A stretch of DNA of 64,000 nucleotides from Clarireedia homoeocarpa. Lineage: Eukaryota > Ascomycota > Leotiomycetes > Helotiales > Rutstroemiaceae. A model generated the notes under the pieces. That model had not been told where the DNA came from. It did no database searches and worked only from the letters and a program-made list of their open reading frames with translations. This document shows positions 9,931 to 22,499 of the stretch, in pieces. Every line of letters starts with the position of its first letter. Within the stretch, counting starts at the first letter, position 1. Position numbers and translations under genes: made by a program. The stretch spans positions 434,001 to 498,000 of the forward strand of contig LNKV01000040.1 of the NCBI GenBank assembly GCA_001465935.1. Reading direction: 5' to 3'.

Positions 9931-12900
9931 CTTGAATCCTCAGTCAAAGTAAAGTTGACGAAGTGAAATATGGCGCGTCTCAAGAGACGGCTTCCTGTAT
10001 TTTTGAGGGGATACAATGGAAGATCGTTCCTGTATGTTCATCTTGACAGAAGGGGAACATTCCATTATATAGCTTTCCTGCATATCTGCAAGTCCATTTT
10101 TGACATTGTATTTAGCCGGAAGCTCGCCTCTGCACTCTATCAAATTCGGCGAAGCGGAGCCACGGACCGCATACGAAATACAATCTTTGCCTTGGTTCTC
10201 GACCCAACGGTCTGTCGGTAAGCAGTGCACATGTTTATGTTCAGCAAGCTGACCACCCCGCTGGAGCCATTTCGTGGGTGGATGGCTGGGATTATCCTGT
10301 CGCTTTCCATCCCATCGTGGCAATTATGGTGTGTTAATCCCAGTCGATGAAATTTCTTTCGAGGTTCTAGTGCCCTTTGGAGCCATTATTCCCCAGATTT
10401 TTCCAATTATCCCCCGCAGCTAATGCTGGAGCTTGCCCATCTACACAGCACAGGGCTATTTAGCCTAATTGCGGTATACCCGAGCGGCGCCGGCTAAATT
10501 CGTTAAGTTAGATCCTCACCGATAGTCTACGCTCGTCGTATATCCTCTTGTGGTATGCGATGAGCTTCTCGGCGTAGCTCATTGGGTCGCCACGATCAGT
10601 CTACTTGATGGCATTCTTGATCGCGTGCTGAGAATTGGATGTAAATTGACCAACATTTGGTGACCAACAACATAAAGGATGATGATACCTCACCACCGGG
10701 GCAAATGTCTTGGATTGAGAGAAGAAACTCAGTGCTGATATACTTGATGCTCGAAATAAGTTTGGCTAATGCAGACTTGCGGCCCCTCAGGCAGCAATTT
10801 ACAGGGCAGTCTCTATTCGAAACCACGCATAGTCTGTCGGGCCTACTGAAGCAGCGACTACTCGTCCTTTCACCACGTTCTAGCATTTTACCCTGTAGAT
10901 CGATCCCCCAACAGAAGAGATTTCATTTACCTGGTGCCTTATCTCCATCTCATGTCACTTCATTAGGAAATAGCCGAGTTGTAGTTATGGAATTTAACTT
11001 ACGGCACAGCTTTGATTCTCTAAAGAGGCGCAAAGCTACTCGCTGGCTGTACGGCCAGGCCATATGGAAGCGTGCCGCCCTCTTGGGGATCTGGCTTTTC
11101 GGAAATACGGTTTGGTTTATGGGCGCGCTGCTAACTCTGCTAACTATTTAGTGGTCAGGAATACACATGCGATAGTCTCCTATTGAAGCCGAACCATGCC
11201 CAGTTTCGACATCGATTCAAAAAGTGCACAGTATCATAACAGCAATACCGGTTCAGAGCACTGCAAATACGGCTACAAAGTCTCAAATCCTTCATGACAG
11301 ACACAGCATCCAGGGAGCCCTAGAGTCAGGCTCACAGAGTATCCCTCATGACCTTGGTGACTGGTAGTGAGTCATCCAGGCTGGCGACCCAGAAGACGGC
11401 CTCGTACCCCATCTATCTCTCGCTTTCGAACGGGATCTAGCACACATCGCTCGCTGAAACTGTGGCCGCGAGCGGTTCTTATCGTGACGTGGGCGACTGA
11501 GGCCCATCAGACAACCTCGATGGCGTCTACAAATATCTGTCTTCCCGGATCGGAAACGGGCCACGGATTATATCGAAGCAGCTTAGCAATGAAGGATCTT
11601 CAGCCCGTATAAGCAATCCATGTCGCAGATTGAGATTTCAAATTGACTTTCCGAGCTTGTTTTAGATCGTGGCCTTTTGGTCGCTGAGATACACCAAAGA
11701 TGGGCATATCGATTTGTGTCACACTCCCCCACCATCCAATGCCTCGGAAATTTTCTATCGCAGGGCTATTCCTTGTTATCAATCGTCACAAAAACGTCAA
11801 CTCGAGAACAGCAACTACAGAATGAGTGGAGAATCGGAATATTTTTGCGCCCGGGACAAAGCGGCTCGAAGATGTGCGTGATGTGATAACATCTCAAGCA
11901 TGGTCCTGTCGAATGGATGACCGACCAATAGACTGGGAGAAGGTCTCGAGTGAAGAAACATCTGAGCCGCCTGTAATCGACATGCCCGACTTGATACATC
12001 TTTACCAGACAGGAAGGTATTTCGATGTTCTAAAAAGAAATATTCGCCAGTCTGTGTCTCGTACCCACATGTTCCTGCTGCATTGTTCCATCCATCGATT
12101 GCTGCATTCATCTGAGCCAGATTTAGATGACTTGATTACAAGCAAGTATCAGTACGGGCATTTCCCAGCAGGATTGATAATCCTATCGGTCATGAAGATT
12201 GAAAAGATACGATGCAGATCTTTGGCGCTGGCCCTGTGCGAGGCCATTTAAACATGCTAGGGCAGGTTCCCTGAACTCAAACTGACCAATGCGCACTCTA
12301 TCGTATAAGATCACTGAGTCCTTAGTACTAGCATTGTTCTAAGGTGCCGCGGAAGTGCGTTCCCTAAGCCTCGTGGAAGGTAGTCATTATCCTGGGACAC
12401 GCGAGCTCGTCATGCCGATGGGTGGGCGAACGATATGACAGCTTGCTAAGCTAACGCATGGATCTACCAATAAACTTGGATAAGAAGCTGTATGGAAGGT
12501 TTGAAGAAGTCGTGTAGTGAGGTATCCTCATTCGACGACAACAACGCCAATATCTTGAGATTGTTTTCAACCCCTCGCCGGTGTCTCGATTCGGGTCGCT
12601 GGAAAGCCAGCCCGAATGACTTGGCGACCACTCATATCAATGCTTCCAGCCACTTTCAGACAGCTGTCCAAAAGTACTAATGACTGGCGGCTCCCTTGTG
12701 CCTAAGAATCCTTGAAGCGCGCGTAAAGACCCCAATTCGTTAGGCCAATATTTGAAGCAATAAAATCTTGTAGATATGATTCGACCACGCGGTGCGTTGT
12801 GCACTATTGATGGCAGGAAAACTTCCATGTCGCGCGCGTGAAATGTATCGAAATGAACACGATGAGCTCGTAGGAAGTGAATACAAATTGAGAACAATCG

Positions 12901-14536
12901 TCCTAAGATTCGAGATGAACATTCCTATTCCTTCAATTGCAATCTCGTGTTTCCATCCTCCTCAATTTCAGCCGCTGAATCAGCTGCAGCACCGCGACAG
13001 GAATATTCTATTTGCAATCTTTGCGGCATAAACCATAACGCCGGCTCATATCATACCATACCTTCATACTCATACTTAGCCCCCATCTTCACGTTGTCGT
13101 TGAAGGATCTTTGTTTTTTCACGAGGGCAAATTAAAACCATTTTCTCCATACCGGACAGCTGAACAACAACAACCAATCATCTACCGGGCCATCGCACCG
13201 TCGAATCAGAAGCTGTTATTTTGACGCCCGACAACGTTGTGTCATCCGTTCTAAGTATAGCCCAGCCCTCCACGAGGAGCTCCGTTTCTTTGAAGACCAA
13301 TCAAGTCTCTACAGACGACAACCGCCCAGAAGTCGACCTGCAGTTCCAAACGCGAATCACGTCGCCGAAGCCACGAGACTCGCTCGGTTGTTGCTGTGCT
13401 TTGCTTTGCTTGCTTGCTGCTGGACAGTCAGAGGCAAAGAGCGTTTCCCCCAAATTCACAATTCACAATTCACACTTTGCACTTTACACTTCACACTTCA
13501 CACCTCACACTGCAAATTCTCACCACTCACCACTCGCCATAGTGTCCGGCTGTATTTCACGCCCCCTTCATCCATATCCCCTAGGCCTTCTTTACCTTGG
13601 ATTGTGGAGTGCAGCATCACCTGCCGGCCTGCCTGACTAGGTTGGATGTGAACGTGAATGTACAGCCATAGCCACCACTTAGCTCGTTCAGCATTACTCT
13701 CTTCGTACACATACAATTATTGAACGATAATTGCATGCTCGTTGGATTATTGAATTGATATCATCATCTCCCTCCTGCTCCTCTTCTGTTCCCTCATCTG
13801 CCTAGGGTTCAAGAATCCCATAATTACTTCTTCCATTACCAAGAATCCCATTGCTACTTCCATTACGCACATAACTCCCATCCCGCATCCTTGTTTTCGC
13901 ACGACTGCGACTCTACCTTACTCAGCCCTGAGGTGCTGGCTAGCTCCCGGACCAAGTCGACCTGCGCGAGAGAGGAACAACTTTTGATTACTTGATCGCG
14001 CTGCCCTCAGACAACGCAGAAACAAAAAGGTCCAGCCTTTCTTTCATGGTCCAGGTGGGAAAATAAATCAATTATTACGGCCGCGCAGACGCAAAGCAAA
14101 ACCCACACCCAATTACCAGCTCCCCCCTCCCCTTCCCACCACAGCGACTGTGCAGCGCGACAAAAAAGCTAGCTCAACCAGCTTACAAGCTCCCTTGTCT
14201 CACCTACGACCCACCCCGGGCGGCCAAACATCATCATTCACGCCTACTAGGTATTGCCAAAATCCCCAAGCGCCCTGATCTGATCTGGGTAGTACTGGGT
14301 TACTATATTCGTTAAGACAGGCATTACGCCCTCTTCCACACTATCTTCCATCCCAATCCCCTGCCTCAGCTTTACGGGGAAACATTTCGGAGCCGTTTCG
14401 AATTCTACTTTATAATACTTCCTCAAGACCCAGGACGTCTCACATCTTAGCCTCCTTCTTCGTTCACGGATCACCGTCGTCGCATCCCACCTCGAAACAC
14501 CTTCTTGTCGTCTTCGCCTGTCATTCTTTAACTACC
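9931..14536. other. Gene-poor region with possible coding remnants, then promoter of the 14.5 kb gene
   Basis: No gene can be supported. Frames of 60-165 codons overlap on both strands and most lack an ATG. Short stretches look like decayed coding sequence, for example a 24-codon ATG-to-stop minus-strand run (10508-10582) with amphipathic character, and frames around 11350-12250, but none matches a family I know. From about 13100 the DNA becomes pyrimidine-rich, with CACTTCACA-type short repeats at 13455-13525, and probably forms the long promoter and leader of the gene at 14537. Confidence 0.5.
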
Positions 14537-15277
14537 ATGGATTCCCAAGTCCAAGTTCAAGCACCCGCTCCCGTTCCCGTTCCAGTCCCCGCTCCCGTCG
14601 CCGCTGCTGAACCTCCCAAAGTCAAAGATACAATGGCTTCAACCAAACCAAAGCTCCCACAACTCAAGACTCCTAAAACCTCAACCTTCCCTTCAGAGCT
14701 CTCAGCTCTTTCCAACTCTGCACGCAGCCCTCTACCCGGTTATGCCGACTTCATTATCAAGCAAGAGGACTCCATCAAGACCCCCATCACTCCCCCTCTT
14801 GCGTACACCGATTTTCTTAAGTCTATGAACAGTCCGGTCATTACAGAGAAAGTATGCACAAGACCAGCTCCAACATCCAACCCCTCAACGGAGTCTCTGG
14901 CGAGCAGTGACAGTAGCGATTGCTCTTGCAACTGCGAATATCATCACAAATCCCCCGCCAATTCTATTCCGCCCGCCACCTTCAACTACCCAACCTCTGC
15001 GCCTTCGTCTGCACCCTTGGGAAGACTCCGCATTCCTGCCTCGCCAGCATCCTCATATGCTGATTCTCCTTTGAGCGCACGCTCGCCCTTCAGCGCCCGC
15101 AGTGCACGATCGCCATATGATTGGGATTTCAGAAGCAAAGGGAGATACTTTGAGATCAAGACACCAAAGACTACACGGTCAAGTGTGCGCCAAGTCAGAG
15201 AGGTTGTTACACGAACAGTTACATACACTCCTCGCATGAGCCCCGCGCCAAAAGGCAAGAGGAGGAAAGTTGAATAA
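14537..15277 (+). CDS. Intrinsically disordered, probably nuclear protein
   Basis: A single exon gives 246 residues; ACCATGG at 14534-14540 is a strong start context. The chain is rich in Pro, Ser, Thr and Ala, beginning with an alternating Val/Pro/Ala run (residues 10-24), and shows no globular domain. Visible short elements: YADFIIKQED (69-78), which contains an I-K-Q-E sumoylation-type site; YTDF (90-93); a small Cys cluster CSCNC (129-133); repeated SPLSARSPFSARSARSP around 180-195, a likely proline-directed kinase substrate; and a C-terminal KGKRRKVE typical of a nuclear localisation signal. I do not recognise the family; a role as a transcriptional cofactor is only a guess. A second protein with the same SP...YTDF style starts at 63891. 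Confidence 0.8.
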   Translation: MDSQVQVQAPAPVPVPVPAPVAAAEPPKVKDTMASTKPKLPQLKTPKTSTFPSELSALSNSARSPLPGYADFIIKQEDSIKTPITPPLAYTDFLKSMNSPVITEKVCTRPAPTSNPSTESLASSDSSDCSCNCEYHHKSPANSIPPATFNYPTSAPSSAPLGRLRIPASPASSYADSPLSARSPFSARSARSPYDWDFRSKGRYFEIKTPKTTRSSVRQVREVVTRTVTYTPRMSPAPKGKRRKVE

Positions 15278-18200
15278 ATTACCAACACCAACCACCGTTA
15301 CACCACAGCCATACATGCCATCAGCCTATCATCTACTTCGATTTTCACATATTTTCCTTGCATCTATCCATATCAGCATCACAACTCAACATAAAACCAA
15401 GACATCGCAAACCACAATACAACAGATTTCTTTTGTCATCACCCAGTTGTTTCTCAATATTCGAATCTTTTTTTACGACTTTATGATTCATTTCTTGATC
15501 GCGGCAATAATGGCACCTTCGTGTCTTTATTTTAGGGAGGAAAATTGTCGAGCTCGGCGTGGTAGCTTGGAGTCTCGCAGGAGTTCCGGACATTGATAGC
15601 ACGGGATTTGGAGAGGCTTTTGACAGCCATTGCATCTTGGACTATGTGTAAAGGCAACGGGGGACTAGTTCGTGTGAGGAGGTCTCATTGCTGGGGCAGC
15701 CGGCGTATAATTAGGCGTTTGACAAGGGGAAGTTTGAGGGGAAGAAGACTTGTCTGAATTGAGTACAAGCGATGGGAGAGGGTATCATGGGGTATCGTGG
15801 GATGGAGAAAGCGGTAGTGTCCAAACAAGCCATGCATTGACTGCAAAATCAAATACTATTACCTACTATCAACTACAATCACGAATAAATTTAATTAATT
15901 CCCGATGAAATTTTCCTGCTTCACAAGCTAGATCTACCGGAACATACCTATCACCATCAAAAGTTTTCTCTAACGCCGACTGATAGATGATATCTTTGTT
16001 TACGTATAGACAGCTCTACCGGCCTATAACACCATAATATAATATACTTTTCCGGAGAACCTCACAATGTTCAAAACCGCCGGACCCAAAGAGGTCATCA
16101 CTATCACACGCAGCAGCCACGTTTCCCCGACACATCCCACCTAAGATATGCAGATGAAATGGCGTTTCACCCAAGCTTTTTTTCTTTCTTGTTTCCCACC
16201 TTAGATGCCGGAGCAGTAGTTTCGGAGCAAGCAACGACAATACTATATCGTATTCACAAATCTACATGAACCTCGGATTATTTCATACATGTCTGGATAC
16301 ATGCCGTATGCAAAGCACATCACAGTAGTAGTATCTCACACAAAGCACCTCCTTCATACGGCGTAGTACCGTGATCTCGGGGTGATTTCACACATACTTT
16401 CACGTTGCGCAATATACCAGGCATTTTCTAGGAAGCAAGTAAGCAGGTAGGTGGGTGCGCACTCCTCCTCCTTCATCCTTCCCCCGTGTTTTCGCTTTGG
16501 CTTCCCGGATAGAGCTACAGCGGGTTGGCACTAGGAAGGGGCGTAAGAAAGTTCGAGTAAGCAAGTAGGCAGACAGATAGCTACCCGGGATGTCTCTGAT
16601 ACCGAGAGCATAGCGCAACGTCTCTTGCTCCTGTCACTGGAGTTTTGACATACATACATACATAGATAGGCTTGGGCATAGACATAGACACGGTACGGCA
16701 CATGGTACAACGAAGGAAGTGATAGGATCGGGGATGGAGCACGGCATGTCCGCGTTCGCGTGCTTCGTCCCAGGAGGGAGGATGAGAATGCGCTGGGAGT
16801 GTCAAATCTCCGGGATATAATAAGCATAATGATCTAATGCTGGGCTTGTATGGAGTGGGAATACGGGATATAGCTATTTTGTTCTATTCTTGGTTTGGTT
16901 TTGAGGGTTTCGAGTTTCCCGGTTTGTGCTTTGTACGGCGTGTGTAGTGTGTGTACGGATTTAACAGTGTTACAATACCAACCATTTTGAGTTCTGACTG
17001 ATTGACAAGATGGAAAATGGATGGATGAGTGCGAATGGACAATGCGACAGGAAGGTCGTCCCCCTCTTTTGATCCAAAATTAGATAATCAGACAGACACA
17101 GACACAGACAGACACAGCGAACAGGAAACCACGGCGCGTTGGCCCCACTAACGGGAAGCGGGAATAGCGCCCGGCATACCCTTGACTTCCATGCTCCATT
17201 CCATTTATTGGACGAAGCAAAACAAGGAGTTAAGCGCCGCGCGATCGAGGAGGTGGGACATGGCGCATGGGGTTTTATGGTTTTGGTGGTAAGCAGGGTT
17301 TAGGGTGGCTTGCATAAGGCAAGGAAGGGATGAAGAATACTGTGGTGTGCTTTTACGATTACTGGGATTTGGTTGGTTGGGTCAGGATGTGAGAGATCTC
17401 CTTAAGCGCTGAGGAGGATACTTTTTTGGGGATTGCGTTTGTATGCACAGTACAAGTGGTTTGATTGGATGGTGGAGAGCAGCCTGATTGGTGAGTTAAT
17501 GCGTACGAAGGGGGATGGGTTTATTGGTTGGAGGGGTTTGAAGCCTGGGGTAGGGATTGGCTGGATGGGGGTGTCGTTGGGACAGGTCAGGTATCGTGCT
17601 GGGTATTTGGTATGAGAATCCTCGTGTTGACCGTTCGCGTTCTTGTCTCTACTCGGGCAGCCCGTATGGCGGTGCTAGTCACGTAGTAGGGCATCACGTC
17701 GAAGAACTCGGGCACAGGCACGGAATATTGGATGGAAGGGCACTGCTCCAGGCTGTCATCGAGTCAATGGTCCGGCTCTGACGTAGAGGGATTACACGAT
17801 CGGATATGAGGCCCAATTTATATGATATTGATGTACGAAGTAGTTGCAGGCTTTGCAGTGCTGTGCGTCGCAATGTCCGAGTGTGGCTTATCCCTCAGAA
17901 CACTGAACATGTACCCAGAAAGCAGACGACGGCTTCTATTCCTCCGATCTGACATACAAAGTATATGACAAGGAACCCGTTCAGTAGCAAAATTCCTAAC
18001 CGGGCAAAAGGTCTCGGCGTGGGGAATCATCATCAGCAAGATCCTTTGGGTCCTATCTGGTCGCCGATGTATGGGTTAAGGTTGTGATCCATAAATTCTC
18101 TTCGCAAATTCGGCTGAGTGCTGGGCTTTACGACGACAAGAGGCCGGTGGACCCGTCATTGATTAATCTCATTAACCCTTTTGATAGGCAATGCCGATAA

Positions 18201-20584
18201 CTAACCTTCCGTTGCATCAACCGTCGATGACCCTTTCTGCCGACATTAGTTCAAAGTAGATGAACTATGGCCAAGTGCTCGGCGTTATCTAATCACATCA
18301 CGCACCCGCTCGGTCGAGTCCGGAGCTTTCGTTCATCATCATTATCATTGTCATCATCATCATAAACCGAAATAAATGCAGAGATCAACGCAAAGTTACG
18401 TGGTTCCTTTCGTTCCAGTGGTCGCTCCAGGAAGGCATCCCGTGATTTCCAATATCCGAGGCTGCTGGAGCTTGTGGATCACTTTACGGATCCGGTATGG
18501 AGAGCCTACAGTACTGTACAACCGATCCGTTACACAAACTGGGCCTTGAAGAATTTCTCGCCGACATATTTTTGTGGTCGGAGAACTCCCCCCCTGAGTA
18601 ATGCCTTCTTGCTCTTGCCCTTTCTCGTGACTTGTCGTCGCCGCCAGGGGCTAGAATGGAAGAGCACTTGGAGTCTAATTCGCGAATCTCAATTCACTCT
18701 GCCCCTATTGCATAAAGGCACAGCGATTTCATTCTCCCGAAGCAAAACGCAGGAAGTTGGGGAATGAATCGAAGCATTAGACGCGCCAGAAAAGAAGTGA
18801 AGAAGCAACATACAAACTTTTCAGCCCAACAGAGCCAGTATGGCAGGATTAAGCTTAACAATAAGCTCTAAGCTCCAGAAAGGGGCTGCTTAGCCCGAGA
18901 ATCGCTACGACTTTCGGCAATTGTTCCAAAGTGCTTTCCCGTAGTTATAGTTAGTGACATATTGTACATGTAAATCTATGCATCAATGAACATTTGTCTT
19001 CGCAATTCCATGATTCCTACACCTACCTACAACAGTACTGGTATGTGTTCGATGTCTTCCCATGCATGCGTTTTCTGCAGGCCGCGAGAACGGCCGCTTC
19101 TCCATCGACGCGCATCAAAACAACAAGGAAGAAATTTTTCTTTCGCGGCGCTCTCAGGCCACGGATGCGCCAAAGAAGGAAACACTGTGCTTGGCTCCCT
19201 TTCGAAGGAAGAATGAAAGCAAAAGGAGCCATGTACAGTTGAAAGAGCTAGCAGACGTATGCATTCTAATGCGTCGGGGTTTTTACGTTTCGAGAACAAT
19301 TCTTGGCCAAACGAAACGAATGCGAAACGAAACACAAGGGAAAAGGACAATAAACAAAAAAGAACCTTGGGTGCAAGTGCACCAAAGCCAACCCCGTCAT
19401 GAATGATCATAGGTAAAAAGTGTAGCCCTCCTCTAACGGCAATGTCTCATCAATCATCTCTAGACGAAGGGAGCCCAGCGCCGCAATTCCAGCAGCCGAG
19501 AAAGCGGTCGTGCGCCGGCGGCTCAAAGATTACAGTACGAGGCATAGAATTCTGGTCAAAGAGAAAGCCTCAATCGAAATGGTCCCCCACTCTACATACT
19601 CAGTAGCCTCTCGAAGGATTCAAGAATGCTCCACTCCCAGCCTTGTTCATATGTTGATACATGAGCGATAGAGTACAATACAGGCTACATACATTATTGC
19701 AGGCCAGTAGCCTTCTCGCTTGTTCGTCGTAAGGGATAATCGATACTGTTTTCTGGAATCGCACGCGAATTGGGTTGCAAATCCACATGAAGGATTTACC
19801 AAAGCTCGGGGGTAGGTGACGTGGGGGAGGTAGGGGAGGGGCAGGGCGTTCTAGATTTGGACTTGGGAGCGGAAATTCCAGTCGTTTGGGTTCTTTTCTC
19901 GTTTTTCTAAAGCATTTGGAATCTCCGGTACTCCATTGCCGCCGCCTGAATTCATCCGGGGTCCTTGTGGCTCGGATTCTGCTTCCGCAAGGGATTTCTG
20001 TGGGTTGCGATGAGGCTTTGGTATTTACTTACACGTACTTTACGTTGTTTCTTGCTATACGATGGAGATGAGGTTTCTCGTGTGCTCATTTCGCATATGC
20101 GTGAAGCTTGGTCAATGTTGGCGATGAATCTTGCTTGCTGCAGCGGGTGGATGCTTCCTCACGCCATATATACTAATTAGGCGTTTGCGACAAGCTTCTT
20201 GTGTCGATGATGCCAGGTAGTTGCCAAGGTGGAGGCGCCTGCGTATACTTCTTTCTGCGGTTCCGCTATCATGGTTTACTCTATATCAAAGCAGCACGAG
20301 AATGCGGGCCACGTAAAGCATCGTGCATTGGAGGTTTTGTTCAAGACAATTTCGAACAGAGGAGTATGCCCAGGGTAAAATCAGATGCCGTTGATCAGGC
20401 ATCATTTGAAAAACACGGGTGACGGCGGAAAATCGCAGCAGTTTTTGGATTATGTATCTACTGCCTACATTCCATCGTATCACCCATTTCTCCATCAGAG
20501 AATTCGGCATCTGTTCCTTTTAGCCATGAAATGTCCTTAATTGCCATCTTCCACCAACAAAATATGATAGTTATGTCCAATAAT
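15278..20584. other. Long gene-free region
   Basis: No supportable gene over 5.3 kb. The first few hundred bases are probably the 3' untranslated region of the upstream gene. The rest carries short overlapping frames, TACATACATACATA and GACAGACACAGACA runs (about 16650-16670 and 17090-17115), CATCAT runs near 18340-18363, and one copy of TACGAAGTA at 17834. A non-coding transcript cannot be excluded. Confidence 0.55.
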
Positions 20585-21526
20585 TTATGTTTTATAACTA
20601 CCTTTCATACATCCGTTGATTGCTCCCAATTGGAAGACTGGGCCCTTAGCCGGTTTTAATGCGTCTGTCATGAGTTTCTCGAACTCTAACGGCTGCCTTT
20701 GCCGCGGTTCTATGCTAAACCATTTTGTCAACGATGATGCATATGGAATGACACATGCTCCAATCATCAGCTTGCGAGCGTCATTTTTTGAAGTCAGCCC
20801 CATGGCGATTCGCAAATTCGCACAAGATAGCCAGAGTTTGTTATCGAAGTTCTTACAAACCTCATCTTAGAAAACATCCATGACTTCTTGGGTGCAATGT
20901 AGTGCAAAAGTGATCGCATGACTTGAAGAATCGTAGGTGTGCGTTGGCAGGTCTATGCATTCGGCATAGAGCGCCCTTGCTTGGAATCACAAACCTTCTA
21001 GTGTATAGATATTGAAGGACCGACTGGAATGTCTCGACAGGGATTTCTGGCAAACTTGACACTTGCTTAACTGCCTCTTTAAAGCTTCCGTTAAAGGCTT
21101 GGTCAAAGTAGGTCGAACGACGACAAAGAAGTGCCTTCGTGAGCTTCAATGCCTTTTCTTCCGGACTGACGAGCATTTCCACAGTCAGACCTTGGAAGAG
21201 CTCAACGCTACTACAGTCGGGGAGTCAATACTTGAAGGTAAATCCGATGGGAGAGAGTATATTGTGGCCAATCTCATGAATTCATCTGCAGGAATGTCCC
21301 TGAATATGTCATTGGAAGTGACCTTCACATGATCTGCCACAGGTTCATCTTGTGCTGGGATCATATCAAGGTCAAGTTCAAGCTCAAGCACAAATTTATT
21401 ATCAACCAGAGCGTTACCTCTTCCACTAGGCGCGTCCAGGTCAATACCGTCGCTGGTAACCTCCTCATCTCTCAAAGAAGGTGCGGACTCTTGACCAATA
21501 CTGTGACCGCGCTTGTTGGAAGACAT
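20585..21526 (-). pseudogene. Decayed BTB/POZ gene
   Basis: On the minus strand an ATG at 21526 opens 84 codons plus two bases (acidic N-terminus, then IPADEF), the same phase at which the intact gene at 6500 is spliced. The expected donor reads AG-AT at 21273/21272 instead of AG-GT; the acceptor TAG at 21208-21210 is kept. Splicing there would continue with LTVEMLVSPEEKALKL, LLCRRSTYFDQAFNG and LQYLYTRRF, a clear BTB core. The frame then fails after HLRFFKSCDHF (near 20905) with a stop, and the C-terminal part (RIAMGLTSKNDARKLMIGACVIPYA) resumes in another frame up to TAA at 20585. Loss of the donor plus at least one frameshift or stop indicates a pseudogene, though an undetected intron near 20850-20910 could rescue part of it. 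Confidence 0.7.
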
Positions 21527-21682
21527 TCTTGCGGCGCTTGAAATGTGCAGGACTTTGCGGAGAGTTGTCGTTGGTGTACGCAACGAAGCTGAAGAAGATT
21601 GACCTTCGAGTGAGGTGTAGAAATAGAGACAGTAGGTATAGGAAAGAAGTCGATCGAACTCCGAGCACCAAGGTGTAAGCAT

Positions 21683-22499
21683 GCTAGTAAGTAGTACGCG
21701 TAAGGTTGAAGCGAATATAGCACAACCTCTTCACCCTTAACGGCGCTCTCGAGAAACCTATGCCAACGAGACGTTCGATTTTCTTTTCAATGTTGATCAT
21801 GAAATATCACCACTGGGAATAGAACTGTACTACGAATATCGGTCTGCTAGAGTTACTACGAAGTAACTATCTTCCTTTCACTCTCTATTTGGGATCTGCC
21901 TGCTTCCATCTCATCTCTCCTACAACATCATTCAGTGCATTCGTTCACTGGCAACCTGGTAGTTGTCTGCTTCTCATCGTGCATATCGCATTCCAGTGTT
22001 TCCGATCGTTTCTCTTTAACAAATATCCTGCTTAGCCACATGTCATCGAAACCACCCAATCCAACAATCACATACCCTCCTTCTCTCTCCCTTTTAATAT
22101 CTCCTCTCTATCCCAACCTCCCGCTTCTTGTCAATCTCTGTTTATCAAATACCCGCCCTGAAACCCACATCTGTTCTATATTTCTTCTTCTCGCTAAACC
22201 CATCAACGAAGCGAGGAGGCGCAAGAATGTCACATATCAACATCTCACTTCATTCCTTCCCTTACCTCAATGATTCTTATCCCAAGGAAGAAGCGTTCCG
22301 TTGAAGTAGCTATCTAATGAGACGACCTCCTTTTACTTTGCATGATTGTCAATATATTACATATCTAATGACGAGTCAGAGGATACAAAAAGAAAATAAA
22401 TGTGTATATGTATATGTATATTTCTGAATATCCAGATATGGAATTTACATACACGCTCTAAGTTTCATCATCCATCTTTTAATCTCTCTTCTTTCGAAA
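21683..22499. other. Intergenic region, AT- and CT-rich leader
   Basis: This lies between the BTB relic and the surface-protein gene. It contains one TACGAAGTA copy (21857-21865), a pyrimidine-rich block (about 22060-22260) and a GTATATGTATATGTATAT run (22400-22420) just before the next start. I see no gene; it is probably promoter. Confidence 0.5.

Noticed and set aside
10657..11151. 164-codon plus-strand open frame
   Set aside because: No recognisable motif, no supporting splice structure, overlapped by an antisense frame of similar quality; composition looks non-coding.
11826..12251. 141-codon plus-strand open frame
   Set aside because: It begins at a GTG inside other frames, has no family resemblance and no consistent upstream exon; kept only as a possible remnant in the gap description.
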